Assembly (NCBI GenBank): GCA_963827595.1
Contig: CAWHBT010000014.1
Location: 124,001-188,000 of the forward strand
Reading direction: 5' to 3'
Source: DATEDA01 sp963827595
Lineage (GTDB): Bacteria > Pseudomonadota > Gammaproteobacteria > Burkholderiales > SG8-39
DNA: 64,000 bases
Position 1 is the stretch's first letter, and every line of letters starts with the position of its first letter. Below, piece after piece: positions 49,513 to 61,700 of the stretch. The notes beneath the pieces are model-generated. The model made no database searches and was not told the origin of the DNA. It worked only from the letters and a program-made list of their open reading frames with translations. The translations under genes and the position numbers were made by a program.

Positions 49513-52500
49513 TCACGTGGCGTTCTGCACGCCGCCGACAGGACGGACAAGCATGGCGCCTGCAGCCTTTACGTCCGGAGCATCGACCGCCCCGCCGAAC
49601 CAATCGTAGAGCGGCCGGAGGATGTCGCGCAGCACCGCCTGCTTCAGCGATCCTTCGAGGATGCGGCAAAGACTCGTCGCGCTCCGGAGCTCGAAGAGTC
49701 GTGCCTCCTGGTGCCTGGATACCTCGATCGCCTCGCGCAGGCAACCTTCGGCCAGCGCGAGGCGGCCGGTCGACGCGAGGACCTCCCCTTTCAAGCGCAG
49801 CAGCTCGGCTGCGTAGAAGCGCTCGCCGGTCGTCTCGCTGACTATCAGCGCCTGCCCCAGGGCGTCCAGGGCTGCATCGGGCTGGTCCGCCGCGATCAAT
49901 CCGCCGGCGAGAAGCGCCAGCGCAAACGGCTGATAGGTGGCCGCCTCCATATCTGCGTGCGCGCTCATCCCGGTGCGCAGCTCGGCGAGCCCTTCCTCCC
50001 GCCTGCCGCTGCTCGCCAGGGAAACTCCGCGGATCATCTGCGAGATGCCGATCCAGGTCGCGAAGCTCTGCTCCCGCGCCGTTTCGAGAGACTGTGTGCC
50101 CCGCTCCAGGGCCGCCGCCGGATCGCCGCCAATGTGGTGCACCGCAGCCAGGTAGCACAACGAGAAATTGATCGTATGCATGCCACCGAGCGACCGCGAG
50201 TGGGCGAGGCCGCTTTCGCCGGCTCGCAGACCGCCGCCCAGATCGCCCATGATCGTCCGGGTCAACGCGAGGTAGCACAGGCCCGTCGATTTCTGATCCT
50301 GGACATAGAGCACCTGCTTGCCCCGGCCGGCTGCGTTGTCCTGCTCGTAGATCGAGACCGCCTCCTCGAGGTGCCGGCGGGCCGTGGCCAGCTCACCCTT
50401 CAGGAACAGGGTGCCGCCGAGCAGCAGGTGCCCCATGATGAACGGCGGCTTCGATTGCTGCCCGGCGGCGCGCGCAAGACACTCCTCCGCGAGCGCCTGG
50501 CATTTCCCGAAGCCGGCGCGCGTGATCTCGAACGAGCCGAGACCGGATAGCACCGCGAAGACCTCGGGTGGGTCGCCGAGCTCGCGACAGAGCTCGAGCG
50601 CGGTTGCGTAGGCGCGCCCGCATTCTGCAGACGAGAAGCCGCGGTACTCGGCGTAGATGCCGCCGAGCGTGCGCTGCACGCGCAGCTCCATGCGCAGCCG
50701 CTCGTTCGACCGTGGCTGCGTGCCGAGCAGACGCAACGCGCTCTCCAGCTGGGCGATGGCTTCGACAAAGCCCGAGCGCCTCGCCGACAGCCGGGCCGCC
50801 GTCACCAGATAGGAGACCGCGTTGTCGACGTCGTTGGCCGCCTGAAAGTGATAGGCGAGCAGCTCCGGCTGCGATTCCGCCGTCTCGGCAAACTCCTTCA
50901 CCAGAGCCCGGGCGATGCGCGCGTGCAGCGCGGCTTGCGTCTTCTTGAGAAGGCAGGAGTACGCCGCGTCGCGCACGAGCGCGTGCTTGAACGCATAGCC
51001 GAGGACCGACGCTCCGCGACGGCTGACCAGGAGCCCCGCATCGACGAGCCGGCTGAGTTCCTCCTTCAGCAGCACTTCCGGCAGCTCGGCCACCTTGGCG
51101 AGCAGCTCATGGGAAAACTCCCGGCCGATGACGGCGCCGATCTCGGCGACCGCCTTCGCGGACCCCAGCCGGTCCAGGCGCGACATCAGGGAGTCGGTCA
51201 GCGTCGCGGGTATGGCGACCGGCGATCGGCCCCGGGCCGGATCGGCGCTTCCGCCTTGCTGCCCCGTTCTTTCGAGCACGTCCGTGGTCAGGTCCTCGAT
51301 GAAGAGCGGCACCCCGTCGGTCTTGTCCGCGATCTGGCCGATCGCCGGCTCCGGAATCTCCCGGTCGCCGCAGATCAGCCTGATCATGCTGATGGAGTCC
51401 CGCCGGTCCAGCGGACTCAGCGGCATGCGGTGCAGGCGGGCTTCGTCCCAATGCGGCCGGAACTCGGGACGCGCCGTGAGAACGACGAGAATCGGCAACG
51501 TGCTCAATCGGTCAATCAGAGCTCCGATCAGCTCCTCCGATGACGGATCGATCCAATGCAGGTCCTCGACGACCAGCAGCACGGGCCCGCGGGCCGCTAT
51601 CACCTCCAGCTGCCGGAGCAGCGCGTGGATCAGCTGGCGCTTCTGCCGCTGCGGCGACATGTTGAGCCGGGGATACCTGGTTTCGTAGCGGACCGACAGC
51701 AGGTCCGCAAACAGCGGCACCGTGTCTCCCGGGTCCGTCACCTCGGCCGGGACAAGGCCGGCGAGCTTACCCACCTTCGCGTCGTCGTCGTCGCTCTCGG
51801 AGAAGTCGGCGGCCGCCGCCAGGTGCCGAACGAGCGGCGCCAGCGGGCTGCTCTGCAGGTTCGGAGAGCAGTGGAACCAGAGCCGGAAGCAGCGCCGGTC
51901 GACGATGCGGGTGGCCAAAGCATCGGCGAGCCGCGATTTCCCCACGCCGGCCTCGGACAGCAGCAGCAGCGCCTGGCCCTGCCCTGCACACACCGAGTCC
52001 CACAGCCGGCGCAGCTCCGCCAACTCGTGCTGGCGGCCCACGAGCGGCGTTCGGGCCAGGGCGCGCAGCGCGTTAAATCGGCTGGCGTCCCGGTTCTCGC
52101 CGAGCACCTCCCAGGCCGGCACCGGGGTGTCGAAGCCTTTGAGCCGCTGTGGCCCGAGGTCCCGGTACTCGAACAGGCCGCCGGTCAGGCGCCGCGTCTG
52201 GTCCGACACGACCACCATGTCGGGCCCGGCGAGACCTTCCATCCGGGCGGCAAGGTTCAGCGCGCTGCCGATCGCAGAGAGCTCTTCGCCGCCCTTGGGG
52301 AGGCTGCCCACGACGACGACCCCGGTGGCAATGCCGATGTGGACCCGCATGTCCGCCGACCCGGCCTGCGCCTTGGCGATGGCGAGCGCAGCGCGAACGG
52401 CCCGCTCGGCGTCGTTTTCGTGCGCGTGCGGGTAGCCGAAGTAGGCCAGTACCGCGTCGCCGACCTGCCGCGCGACCATCCCGCCGTGACCCGTGATCAC

Positions 52501-52641
52501 GTCGGCGCAGCGCTGCCGGTAGGTCTGGATGACTTCGGCGAGCTCCTCCGGATCGAGGCGCAGCGACAGCGCCGTCGACGCCACCATGTCGCAGAACATC
52601 ACCGTGAGCTGGCGGCGCTCCGGTGGCCGGGTGCTAGGCAT
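49513..52641 (-). CDS. class III adenylate/guanylate cyclase-AAA ATPase-TPR protein
   Basis: About 1,042 residues. N-terminal class III cyclase domain (1-180): metal Asp in TVMFCDMVAST, second Asp in VGDAVLAYFG, and N-x3-R transition-state pair in SALNLAARMEG. Then an AAA/STAND-type ATPase (about 200-500) with Walker A SEAGVGKS and Walker B VLLVVEDLHWID, and a C-terminal tetratricopeptide-like helical region (about 580-1000). Common in Proteobacteria; makes cyclic nucleotide in response to an unknown signal sensed by the TPR part. Its ATG lies inside the last codons of the GMC-patatin-P450 gene (8-base overlap), so translation is coupled. The gene is free of frameshifts. Confidence 0.92.
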   Translation of the reverse strand: MPSTRPPERRQLTVMFCDMVASTALSLRLDPEELAEVIQTYRQRCADVITGHGGMVARQVGDAVLAYFGYPHAHENDAERAVRAALAIAKAQAGSADMRVHIGIATGVVVVGSLPKGGEELSAIGSALNLAARMEGLAGPDMVVVSDQTRRLTGGLFEYRDLGPQRLKGFDTPVPAWEVLGENRDASRFNALRALARTPLVGRQHELAELRRLWDSVCAGQGQALLLLSEAGVGKSRLADALATRIVDRRCFRLWFHCSPNLQSSPLAPLVRHLAAAADFSESDDDDAKVGKLAGLVPAEVTDPGDTVPLFADLLSVRYETRYPRLNMSPQRQKRQLIHALLRQLEVIAARGPVLLVVEDLHWIDPSSEELIGALIDRLSTLPILVVLTARPEFRPHWDEARLHRMPLSPLDRRDSISMIRLICGDREIPEPAIGQIADKTDGVPLFIEDLTTDVLERTGQQGGSADPARGRSPVAIPATLTDSLMSRLDRLGSAKAVAEIGAVIGREFSHELLAKVAELPEVLLKEELSRLVDAGLLVSRRGASVLGYAFKHALVRDAAYSCLLKKTQAALHARIARALVKEFAETAESQPELLAYHFQAANDVDNAVSYLVTAARLSARRSGFVEAIAQLESALRLLGTQPRSNERLRMELRVQRTLGGIYAEYRGFSSAECGRAYATALELCRELGDPPEVFAVLSGLGSFEITRAGFGKCQALAEECLARAAGQQSKPPFIMGHLLLGGTLFLKGELATARRHLEEAVSIYEQDNAAGRGKQVLYVQDQKSTGLCYLALTRTIMGDLGGGLRAGESGLAHSRSLGGMHTINFSLCYLAAVHHIGGDPAAALERGTQSLETAREQSFATWIGISQMIRGVSLASSGRREEGLAELRTGMSAHADMEAATYQPFALALLAGGLIAADQPDAALDALGQALIVSETTGERFYAAELLRLKGEVLASTGRLALAEGCLREAIEVSRHQEARLFELRSATSLCRILEGSLKQAVLRDILRPLYDWFGGAVDAPDVKAAGAMLVRPVGGVQNAT

Positions 52642-55600
52642 CACGTATCGTCCGCAGCTTCACGCTGAAGTGGTCGTAGAGGTACGGGATCGGATCCCGC
52701 TCTATTGTGGGGCTAATCAACTTGAAGCGGTACCGGCTGAGCAGCGACGCGAGCGTCGCTTTGAGAACGAAGGTCACCAGGGACCTGCCGGCGCACTCCT
52801 GGCGGTGGGCGCTGAACATGTACGTGTCCGGCGCGCGGCCGGCGCGACCTCCGCCGGCGATCGCATCCGGCGAAAACCTGTTGGCCCGTTCGCCGAAGAC
52901 CCGAGCGTCGCGATGGTAGAAGCCGGCGTGGATTAGGATCTGCTGCTCGGCCTCGATCGGGATCTCGCCACGCAAGGGGAATGGCCTCACAGCACGGCGC
53001 AGCAGTATCGGCACGGGAGTCCACAGCCGCAGCTGCTCGAGCAGGCACGCCTCCAGGCGCTGGAGACCATCGATGGTGCCAGGGGCCAATGTTCCGGCCT
53101 TCGAAATCTCCTCGCGAACCCACTTCTGCACCTCTGGATGCGCGGCAATCAGGGCCAGCGTGCGCGCGACGTGCAGCTCCACCGCATCCTTGAGAACGAA
53201 GAGCCAGAAACCGATCTGAGCCGGCACCCGGGTGGTCTCAGTCGCCGTTCGGTTCCTGAGCAGCTTGCCGCTATCGGCCAGCAAGCAACGCCGCGGGTCG
53301 GCCTCGTCGACGGCTTTCAGGTCCTCCTCGATCCGGTAATAGTAGGCCAAGAACGCCGTCCAATCCCGCACCAGGAAGTTGCTGCGCCGTACGAGGGGCG
53401 CAAGCTGTGCCGTCAGCTCGGGCCTCGACTGAGTGACGCCGAGGATGATCCGTTGGGAAATGCCCGCTCCGAGCTCCTCGAAGTCGGCCCAGGTCAGCAC
53501 ATCAGGCAACTCCCGCCTCTCCATCTCGTCGCGCACCGCCTGCGTGAACGCGTCGGCATAGCGATGCAGTCTCCCGAAGTCGAGGACCTTTTCGTTGAAG
53601 CGCCTGCGAGCGCGCCATTTGTCGCCGCTCGAGATGACGAGCGCCTCGGGGACGAACCGGGACAGCGCCCGCTTCTTGAGCAGCGGGTCCGCGGCGTTGT
53701 CGTCGGACTCCAGGACGGCCTCGATGGTCTGCGGCGCAAAGACGAGCAGGGTCCTGCCGAGCGGGAACCATCCCCAGATCGGGAACCACGTCCACAGCTG
53801 GTCGGCGCCGTACTTCGCTCGGAGCTGGCGCAGGAAGTCCATCGTCCGTCGTCCTGCGCTGCCTCTCGAGCGCAACCAGGAGAGCCAGCGAATCGGGGTG
53901 ACGAACCCCCGGAGAGAGGTGGGGACGGTCACGAACCACTGCAGGCGAAGCGTGTCCCAACCCGATAGGGTCTCGACCGCGATCGCCTTCGCTGGCGGGG
54001 CGTTCGGCTGAACGGCCCGCGCGATCTCCGTGCGGGGACGAAACACCCGTGCACCGGCACGTTCCCCCAGCGCCCGATAGCTCTCCCACTGATCGTCCTT
54101 GAAGAACTGGTTTGCCGTCGACTCGTTGGGGAACGTCGGGTGCTGAGCCGCATAGTTGCGCACGTCCATGGGCAGTGGTGGCGCGAGATTGGCTTTCACC
54201 AAGAGCAGCCAGCTCTCGCTGCCGGGATCGTCGCCGTAGGTGATGCGCGCGAGGGCGCAGCAATGGGGGCCGTCGCGCTTGAGCTCGGAGAGCGCCCCCA
54301 CCGCGCTCGGGTCGATGAACGACCGAATCAGCACCGGCACCGGCGAATCGAGTGCGTCGTTGAACCGAGCCCAGGAGCTCGTTCCCGCCGTGCGCGGGCC
54401 GCTCGGGTCGAGCCAATGGATCTTGGCGTCGAAGTCGAGACGCACCTGGCGGGTCAGGATGGCGAGATCGCCGAGCTGGTACTGCTCGTCCTCGGCGCCA
54501 TCGACCGCGATGATGAACGCCAGCCGGCGCCGGATGAGCTCGTAGAGCGCCGAATTCTCGAAGTGCCCGCCGTCGCTCAGGCTCCACAGCCGTTCCGCCG
54601 GTCCCCGAAAGTAGCCACGCCACTCGTTGAGCAGCGTTGCCTGCGTCCGGAACAGCGACGCGGGGAAGGACTTGAGCCGCCGCCAGGGGCTCCGCGGGTA
54701 GCGACTGGGGCGCTTGCCAGCCCGGATGTGGGTGTCCCACCAGTAACCCAGCCGGACGTTGAGGAGCCCCAGCAGGAGCGATTGCGGGACGCTGGTGAAG
54801 CGCCCGGCACCGGTCGCGACCGCTGCCGCCGAGATGGCAAGCCATTGTCCGAGGCGCAGCCGCTCGACCCGGGGCGCCTTGCGGTCGGAGCGGGCGAGCA
54901 CGTGAAACGCGTTCGGATCGGGCGCCACGGGAAGCGGCCGCACGATCGATCGATCGGCCGGCAAGCCGCGGCGCTGCTCCCACAGGGCGTGATACTTGCG
55001 CCCCACGCTCAGGCCGGCCGGGCCGACGCACATCGGCAAGCCCTTGTCGTCCTGCAGCTGGCGACCGGATTCATCGGCCACGGTGTGGTTTACGCAGGTG
55101 TTGACGAGGTGCAGCGGGCCGCCGTGGCGCTCCGGGTGGTACTCGTCGAAGTACACATCATCGTCCGGGCTCGAGATCTCGACCGGCAGCGGCCCATCCG
55201 CTCCGCTTGGACGCACCCGGACGTCGTTGCTCGCCCCGAGAAACGTGCGCACCAGCTTCTGGCCGTACGCCTGCTGCAGCGACGACAGGTTGAGGAAGCG
55301 AAACCAGCGTCCGACGATCGCCGAGCCAGCTAGCGCCGTGGCGGTGGCCCAGATTCCGAGCAGCGGGCTCGCGCCGAACGCGCGATGCACCAGCACGTCG
55401 ACGAAGAACACGAGGATCGCGGCGAGCACGAACGCGAGGCCGGCGACGATGATCTCCCGCCCCCATGCGTACCATTGCACCGCCTGGTCGCCGGGAGCGG
55501 CCTGAAGCCGGGCAACGGCGCCGAAGCGGAGGAGGAGAACGATCAGCGCGGATCCCAGCATCCACAAGTCCACCGGCAACATCTCATCCGGATCCGCAGC

Positions 55601-58600
55601 GACCCGCGCGAGAGAATCGAGCACGACCCAGAGAACGCTCGCGACGAGCCCCACGAGCACCGCGCCAAGCGCCCGGGTCAGACGGTTGCGCACTAGCGTG
55701 CTCGGCACGCTGTCCGCGGCGCGGTCCGCGCCTGCGGGCGCAGGCGCAATCGCCGCGATGCCCCGCTGCTTCCGATCGATCCGCCACTGCGTGACCTCCA
55801 AGACAAGTCGGCCGAGCAGCAGGGCTGCAATCGCGGCGGCGCTCCACGTAGCAGCGTCCGGGACCGCCAGCCCGTACACCGCGCTTGCCAGCACCCCCGC
55901 CCACAGCAGCAGCGGGGGGACCGCATGCCTTCGTCCCCCGCCCGGGACGAGCCAGTAAGCGATGGCGAGCACGACCGCGACGAACAGCATGACGACGGGC
56001 ACCCACCACCAGAACGAAACCTTGATGTCCCAAACGCTCCACGTTGGCAGATGGAAGGGGAGGGGATCCGCGTCGGCGAGGAAGCGCAGGCTACCGAAGA
56101 TGCCGAACAGCAGCGCGCCGACGAGGACGTACACGGCGCCCAGGTTCCGCGCCACAACGGCGAGGTTGGTCTCGACGTCGGCGCGCCCCGCGCCGGCGAT
56201 GTAGTCGGCGTTCTTGCGCAGCCACCAGATCTGCGGGGAATCCGGTTTGGCGAGGATCTCCTGGACGCGTCCCACCTTGTCGTTCACGTCCGCCGTCAGG
56301 CGCGTGAAGAGCCGGCCGAGGAATCCGCCGGCGCAGCCGCCGCCGGATACCGTGGAGAGAAGTCGACGGCGCGCAGCCGGTTGCGCGCCGCAAGCGCCTG
56401 GAGCACGCCGAGACAGAAGGTCGCGCTGCGGATGCCGCCGCCGGAGAGCGCCAGGCCCACCGTGTCCTGCGGAAGCTTTTCCGGATCGGGGGGCCGGTTC
56501 AGGCCCGCAGCATCGCGGCGCGCACCGACTGCCTCCGTCTCCGCGCGCTCGAGCGCACGCGGATACACCGCCGAGTCCGCAAGCAGGGTGTCGGCCGCTT
56601 TCTCGCTCACCATGAAGACCGACGAGACGATGAAGTAGCCCGGGATCTGCGGAAAGACCGATGCGTCGACCACGCGCAGGCCGCGCACGCCGTGGACGCG
56701 AAACTTGCTGTCCAGCACAGCGTGGCGATCGGTGAGCTTCGTCACATCGGCCTGCCAGGGGTCGGCGCCGATCCGGCAGGTCCCGCACGCGTGATGACCC
56801 CAGGCTTGGCTCTGCACCCACTCGGCAAGCTTCTCCGAGCCGTCCGGGCATTCGGGGCCCGGCTGGATCTCGTTGGACATCGCCTTGATACGGCTGTTGA
56901 CCTCCCGCACCTTGCGCACGCCCTCGCACAGCGCCGCGACGTCGTCCGCCTTGCCGCGCCCGTCCATGAACGAGTTGAAGATGATCTCCGGCGTGTCGAA
57001 CGGATCGGTCGGAAAGCAGGCGAAGCGTCCCGTGGTTGTTGTGCGTGTACGCCTTGAGGACCAGCCACGTCCAGAGGTTGCGCTGCGCGGTCGGGGCGCC
57101 CTTGGTTCGGCGGAGCAGCTCCTTCGACCAACCCCAGTAGTAGCCGCGGAACGCGGCGGGACAGCCGAACACGAAGAGATCCGGCTCGCGGCGCACGCGG
57201 TGGTTCGCTTCCGACGAGATCAGCATCGCCACTGCGCCACCGTTGGTGGTGTAGAGCCCCGTCTTGTCGCGCCGCCACTGCTCGCGCACCGGGTCCGGGG
57301 TCGTTCGGCCGGAGCGAAGCGTCCGTCAGCGCCGAAAAGCTTTTCTGGGTCTCGCTGATCACGCCCACTTCGTACCGGTCCTGGAGGTTCCCGCCCACGC
57401 CGGGGAGATCGATGGGGTCGGCAACGCGCTTTCCGGCTCGGTCCCTGGGGCCCTCGATTCCCTGGTCCTGCAAGTGCGCCGCCTTGCCGATCCCGCTAAG
57501 CATGAGCAGCTGCGGCGTGTTGAACGCACCTCCGCACAGGATCACCTCGTGCCGCGCGAAGTAGTTGATGCGAGGCTCCCTTTCGGAGGCCGGCCCGCCA
57601 GGCCGGTCGCTGGCCCGGTACAGGTGCGGCCCCTGCGCGACCTCGACGCCCACCGCGCGCGGCACACCGTCCCCTTCGTGCCTCGCGAACAGCACGCGCG
57701 TGGCATGGAGACCCGGTCGCCAGGACCAGGTGATCGGGGTGCCTGCGGGCGACATCGAGCAGGTGCTCGCGCAGGCCGCAGCGCGCCGCGCCGTCGGTGC
57801 CGACGGGGATGAGCGACAGGCTGCTTGCGCGGGTCGGGAAATCAGGCGACCGGACGTTCGGATCGATCGCCTGCACGATCTGGAAACGCAGCAGCGCGCG
57901 CAGGAGGCGCCGGCGCTCGGCCTTGTCCGCAAGTGCCGACAGCAAAACGCCGACCAGGACGCGCAGGAAGGTCCGGTCCCACTTGACGATCCAGAGCACC
58001 AGGCCGGGATGGATGAAGCTCGTCTTCTGCCATCCGGCGTCGCCATGGCCGCCGGGGTCGAGCTGGCGCCGCGGATCGATCGAACCCGAACAGCTTCCGA
58101 GATCTTGCGGAAGAAACCCTTGTAGGTCGAGAGACAGTCCTCGAGCTTCGCGAAGTAGCCCCGCCATGTGCGCGGAGCGCCAGCTGGCGTCGCCGGTGAC
58201 GTCTCCGCGACCCGATCCCAGTCCTCGTCGTTGGGCCGGATCATGACCATCGCATGGTGCGCGGTACATCCTCCCAGCGCGGCGGCGCGCGGATAGAGGA
58301 CGCCGCCCCTCGCCTTGGTCGTGCCCTGGGCCGTGCCCTTGCCTTTGCTTGCCGACGGATCTTTCCTCCTGAAGTATTTCTGGTCCTTTCGCTGCGGACC
58401 GGCGTCGGCATAGTGGCGTACCGAGAACTTCCAGCTGATCTCCGGATCCTCGGTCGAGGCGCCGTTGAGTGCGGGGATGGCATACGCCTCCTTCATGGCG
58501 TCGGGATCGGTCGGGGCAGAGCCCGGATCGGCCAGGGTCTTCCCGGTAGCGGGATCGACGCCCGCTTCGATCACGAGCACGCGCGCCCTTCCAATGCCAG

Positions 58601-58725
58601 CCGCGCGGCGAGGGGGCCGCCGCCTGCCCCGGAGCCGACCACGATGTAGTCGAACGGCGTCGTCTCGGGGCGCCGGGCGTCCTCAGCTTGGAGGCCGGAT
58701 CGCGCTGCACGGAGCTGGTTGCCAT
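52634..58725 (-). CDS. GMC oxidoreductase-patatin lipase-cytochrome P450 fusion protein (multiple frameshifts in 5' part)
   Basis: About 2,030 residues. N-terminal GMC flavoprotein (58.7-56.5 kb): FAD motif VVGSGAGGGP, GGCTAHHAM, CGGAFNTPQLL, and C-terminal WGHHACGTC with VVDASVFPQIPGY. In the same unbroken frame follows a patatin domain: oxyanion motif SGGGIRS (about 56.44 kb), nucleophile STVSGGG (about 56.35 kb) and catalytic DGG (54572-54574), split by some six hydrophobic membrane segments. The last roughly 440 residues are a P450: C-helix WRARR, EQLR (53027-53038) and heme cysteine ECAGR (52793-52795). Frame changes near 58665, 58587, 58070, 57715, 57300, 57040 and 56350; 56.3-52.6 kb is clean. 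Probably a membrane-bound lipid hydrolysing/oxidising enzyme. Confidence 0.82.
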
Positions 58726-58750
58726 CGGGCCGGCGAACGCGAGGCGAACG

Positions 58751-61700
58751 TTAGAGGGTCTTCAGGAACGCCTTGAGCCGCAGCTTCTCGCTGGTCGGAA
58801 AGCCCGTCGGCGAACCAGTGCCCGCGATCGAGGACGAAGTCGGGACACTTGCTCGCCTTCAGCAAGGGGCGCCCCGCTTCCTCCTCGAAGGCGCGGAGCG
58901 CGTCGCCGTTGTCGTCGGACAGTTCGTCCTTGCTGATTCGCAGCAGTCCGCGCGCCAGGCCGGAACGCCGCTTCGACGAGATCGCCGAGCGGCGCCTCCG
59001 GGTTGATGTTCATGACCAGATTCACCGGCGTTCCCCGCGGGAACGGACCGACGTTCAGGTCGCCGCGCTCGCCGTCGACCCAGGCGCTGAGATGCCCGGA
59101 AACGCCGAGCAAAGCCGCTCCGAGCAACGTGAAGAACACCGGCGTGATGGGTCGCACCCGGGGGCCCAGCCACAGCAGCAAAGCGCCTGCTAGCGCACCG
59201 GCAACGATCCACCACAGCGACGGATAGATCGTGTCGATGCGGGTGACGCGCAGGAACACCCCGACGAGAACGCCGCACAGCGCCAGCACCAGGCCGGCAT
59301 GCTGCTGTCGCCCGAAGAATGCGAGCACGAACGCGACCGCCGCCAGCCCCCACCAGAGATCGCGCGTCAGGAACGACGTCCAGCGTTCTCCCACGATGCC
59401 GACCAGCAGGATGCGGATGAACTTGCCGGGAATGTCGATCCAGGTCCGTTCCGTCGTGCGGTAGATGAAACCCGGATCTCTGCTCGGCGAGCTTCTTGTC
59501 GCTTCCGAAGCGGAGATCGCCTGGCCGCGCGTGCCGGCTCGGGACCCGTTTCTCCTTCCAGAGCAGCTTGTCGACGGCATCGTCGAACGCGTCCAGGCGG
59601 CCCTGCACCGACGGATCGTGCGTGTAACGCCCCAGCGCGTTGTTGTGCAGGAAAGGCGCGGTCGCCCAGATGCTGACCAGCGAGGCAGGACGGTAGTACC
59701 CGGGCCCGCCCGCGGGCGGATGGTAAACGTCGTTGTTGCCCCACTCGTCAGTGGGTTTGCCCGAGTACGGATTGTAGAAATGCACCGCCCCGACCGCGGG
59801 CAGGCTCTTGTACGTGTCCGACGAGAAGTTGTCCCAGACCTGGCCCTTCATCGCGTTGGTCGCGACGGCCCGGGCCGAGTTCGTCCCGACCAGGGTGACC
59901 GGGATGCGGATGTCGGTCGAAAGATAGTTCTCGTTGAGGAAGGCATCGCCGTCCTTGATCGCGGTGCCGGCCTCCTCTTTGATGCGCTTCAGGTATTCGC
60001 GGTACGGACCGCTCCGCCTGAACGCCTCCCACTCCGCGAAGTCCATCGGCAGGACGAAGTGCGCTGGCTCTCCCGTTCCCGGTGCCGCGTGCCGCGCCCA
60101 AGCGCGGGAGAACGTCAGCGCGAACCCGTCGGGCTGCTTGCTCGAGTGGCAGATCGCGCAGTGCTCGATGAACACGGCGCGCCCGCCCTCGGCCGCAGCC
60201 GCGGTCGCGCGCGATCTCCGCCTGTCCACCGGGTGCGTGCGCGAGTTTCATCGACCTGGTCGGGGTCTCGCCCGTCGGCGTTGACGTAGGTGAAGAAGGC
60301 GAACAGGTCCGGGATCCGCGTGGCCTGTCGGCGGCGCGCCAGAAGGCCGACTTTGCATCGATTGTCGCGAGCTCGAACGGCCGTTGCGTGCTGGAAGCCG
60401 ATGATCGGATTGTGCAGCGCGTCGCCACTGCTCGGGGTAGGTGCCGATGTTGACGTAGACGCGCGCCAGCGGGGCCGGAGACGCCGATGCTGTCCGCGCC
60501 GTCGATCAACACGCGAGGCGTGTGCCGCGGGTTGGCGCGGTGCGCGTCCAGGATCCCGGGAACCAGCAGATTCGCGGCGCTCTGCTGCTCGGGCGGGTTG
60601 CGCTCGGCGCGCTGCGAGCCGCGCCGGCACCTCGAACAGTGCATTGATCGTGTTCGGGTTGTTGATCTGGTCGGTGCGACGCAGCGACGTGTCGAGCGTG
60701 CCCGGCTGCTGGCTCGCCAGGAACTGATAGAGGAAGTTGTTCTCCCCCTTGAGGTTCGAGAACGCTCTCGCGCCGTCCCAGTACTGCGTTGCCGATCAGG
60801 CTGGACAGATTGGCCCATTCGGGATCCTCGGGGTCCGCCGGCGGATTGAGCGGGTGCGGGCCGATGTGGCAGAAGGCACAGGTCATGCTGACGCGGAACG
60901 GCCGCACCAGTTTGGGGTCCGCGGCGAGTCTCCGGGTTCCGGTAGTAGCTGTCGGGACGTCGTCCTTTGGCGTTTCCACCTTGGTCTTCCAGTGCTGGCG
61001 CGCCGCCTTGGCGGCGTCCGTAGCGCCGAAGAAGTCCGGGTTCGGGAAAAGGCGCAATCCGACGATGCCGCTGGGATAGCCGTAGATGCCGGGATCGACG
61101 CCGTCGGTGGCGAGCTTCTGCAGCGTTGCGTGGTAGAGCTCGCGATCGTACGGCTCGAAGAGCTCGGTCGTGGTCGCCGGGCGCGCGCGCCGCATGCAGC
61201 TGCCCGTGCGCGAGTCGCCGTACGCCTCGGCCGTGCTTGAGCAGGACGCTCTCGCCGTCGCCCTGGTCGAGGTAGAGGCCGAGGACCTTCCTTGCCGGAT
61301 CGGTCTGCGCCTTCATCCCCGGCTGGTTGACAGCCCGGCATCCCGGAAGCGGCGGTTGCGCTTCCGGGAGTCGAGGAGGATCAGGAAGTCGGTGATGCCG
61401 TAGTTCCGCTCCTGCAGGAGCCAGCCCCAGAACGCTTCGTTGCCTTCGCCCCAGAGCATCCAGGTGTTCTGGCCGCGAATCGCCTGTCGGGCCCGGTCCG
61501 TGATGGGCCGTCCTTCGAAAAGGGAGCGCAGCTTGCCGTCGCGCCCCGCCACCAGGTCGACATCGCTATAGAGGTTGCGCTCGTCGGTAGGGAACGACGC
61601 CTCTTTCCGCGTCGTGAGCTTCGTGCCTCGGGACGTGACGCCGCTCTGCGCCTCGTCGGCGGGCGCATCCTCCTCCACCTTCATTGAGAACCGTTCCCAT

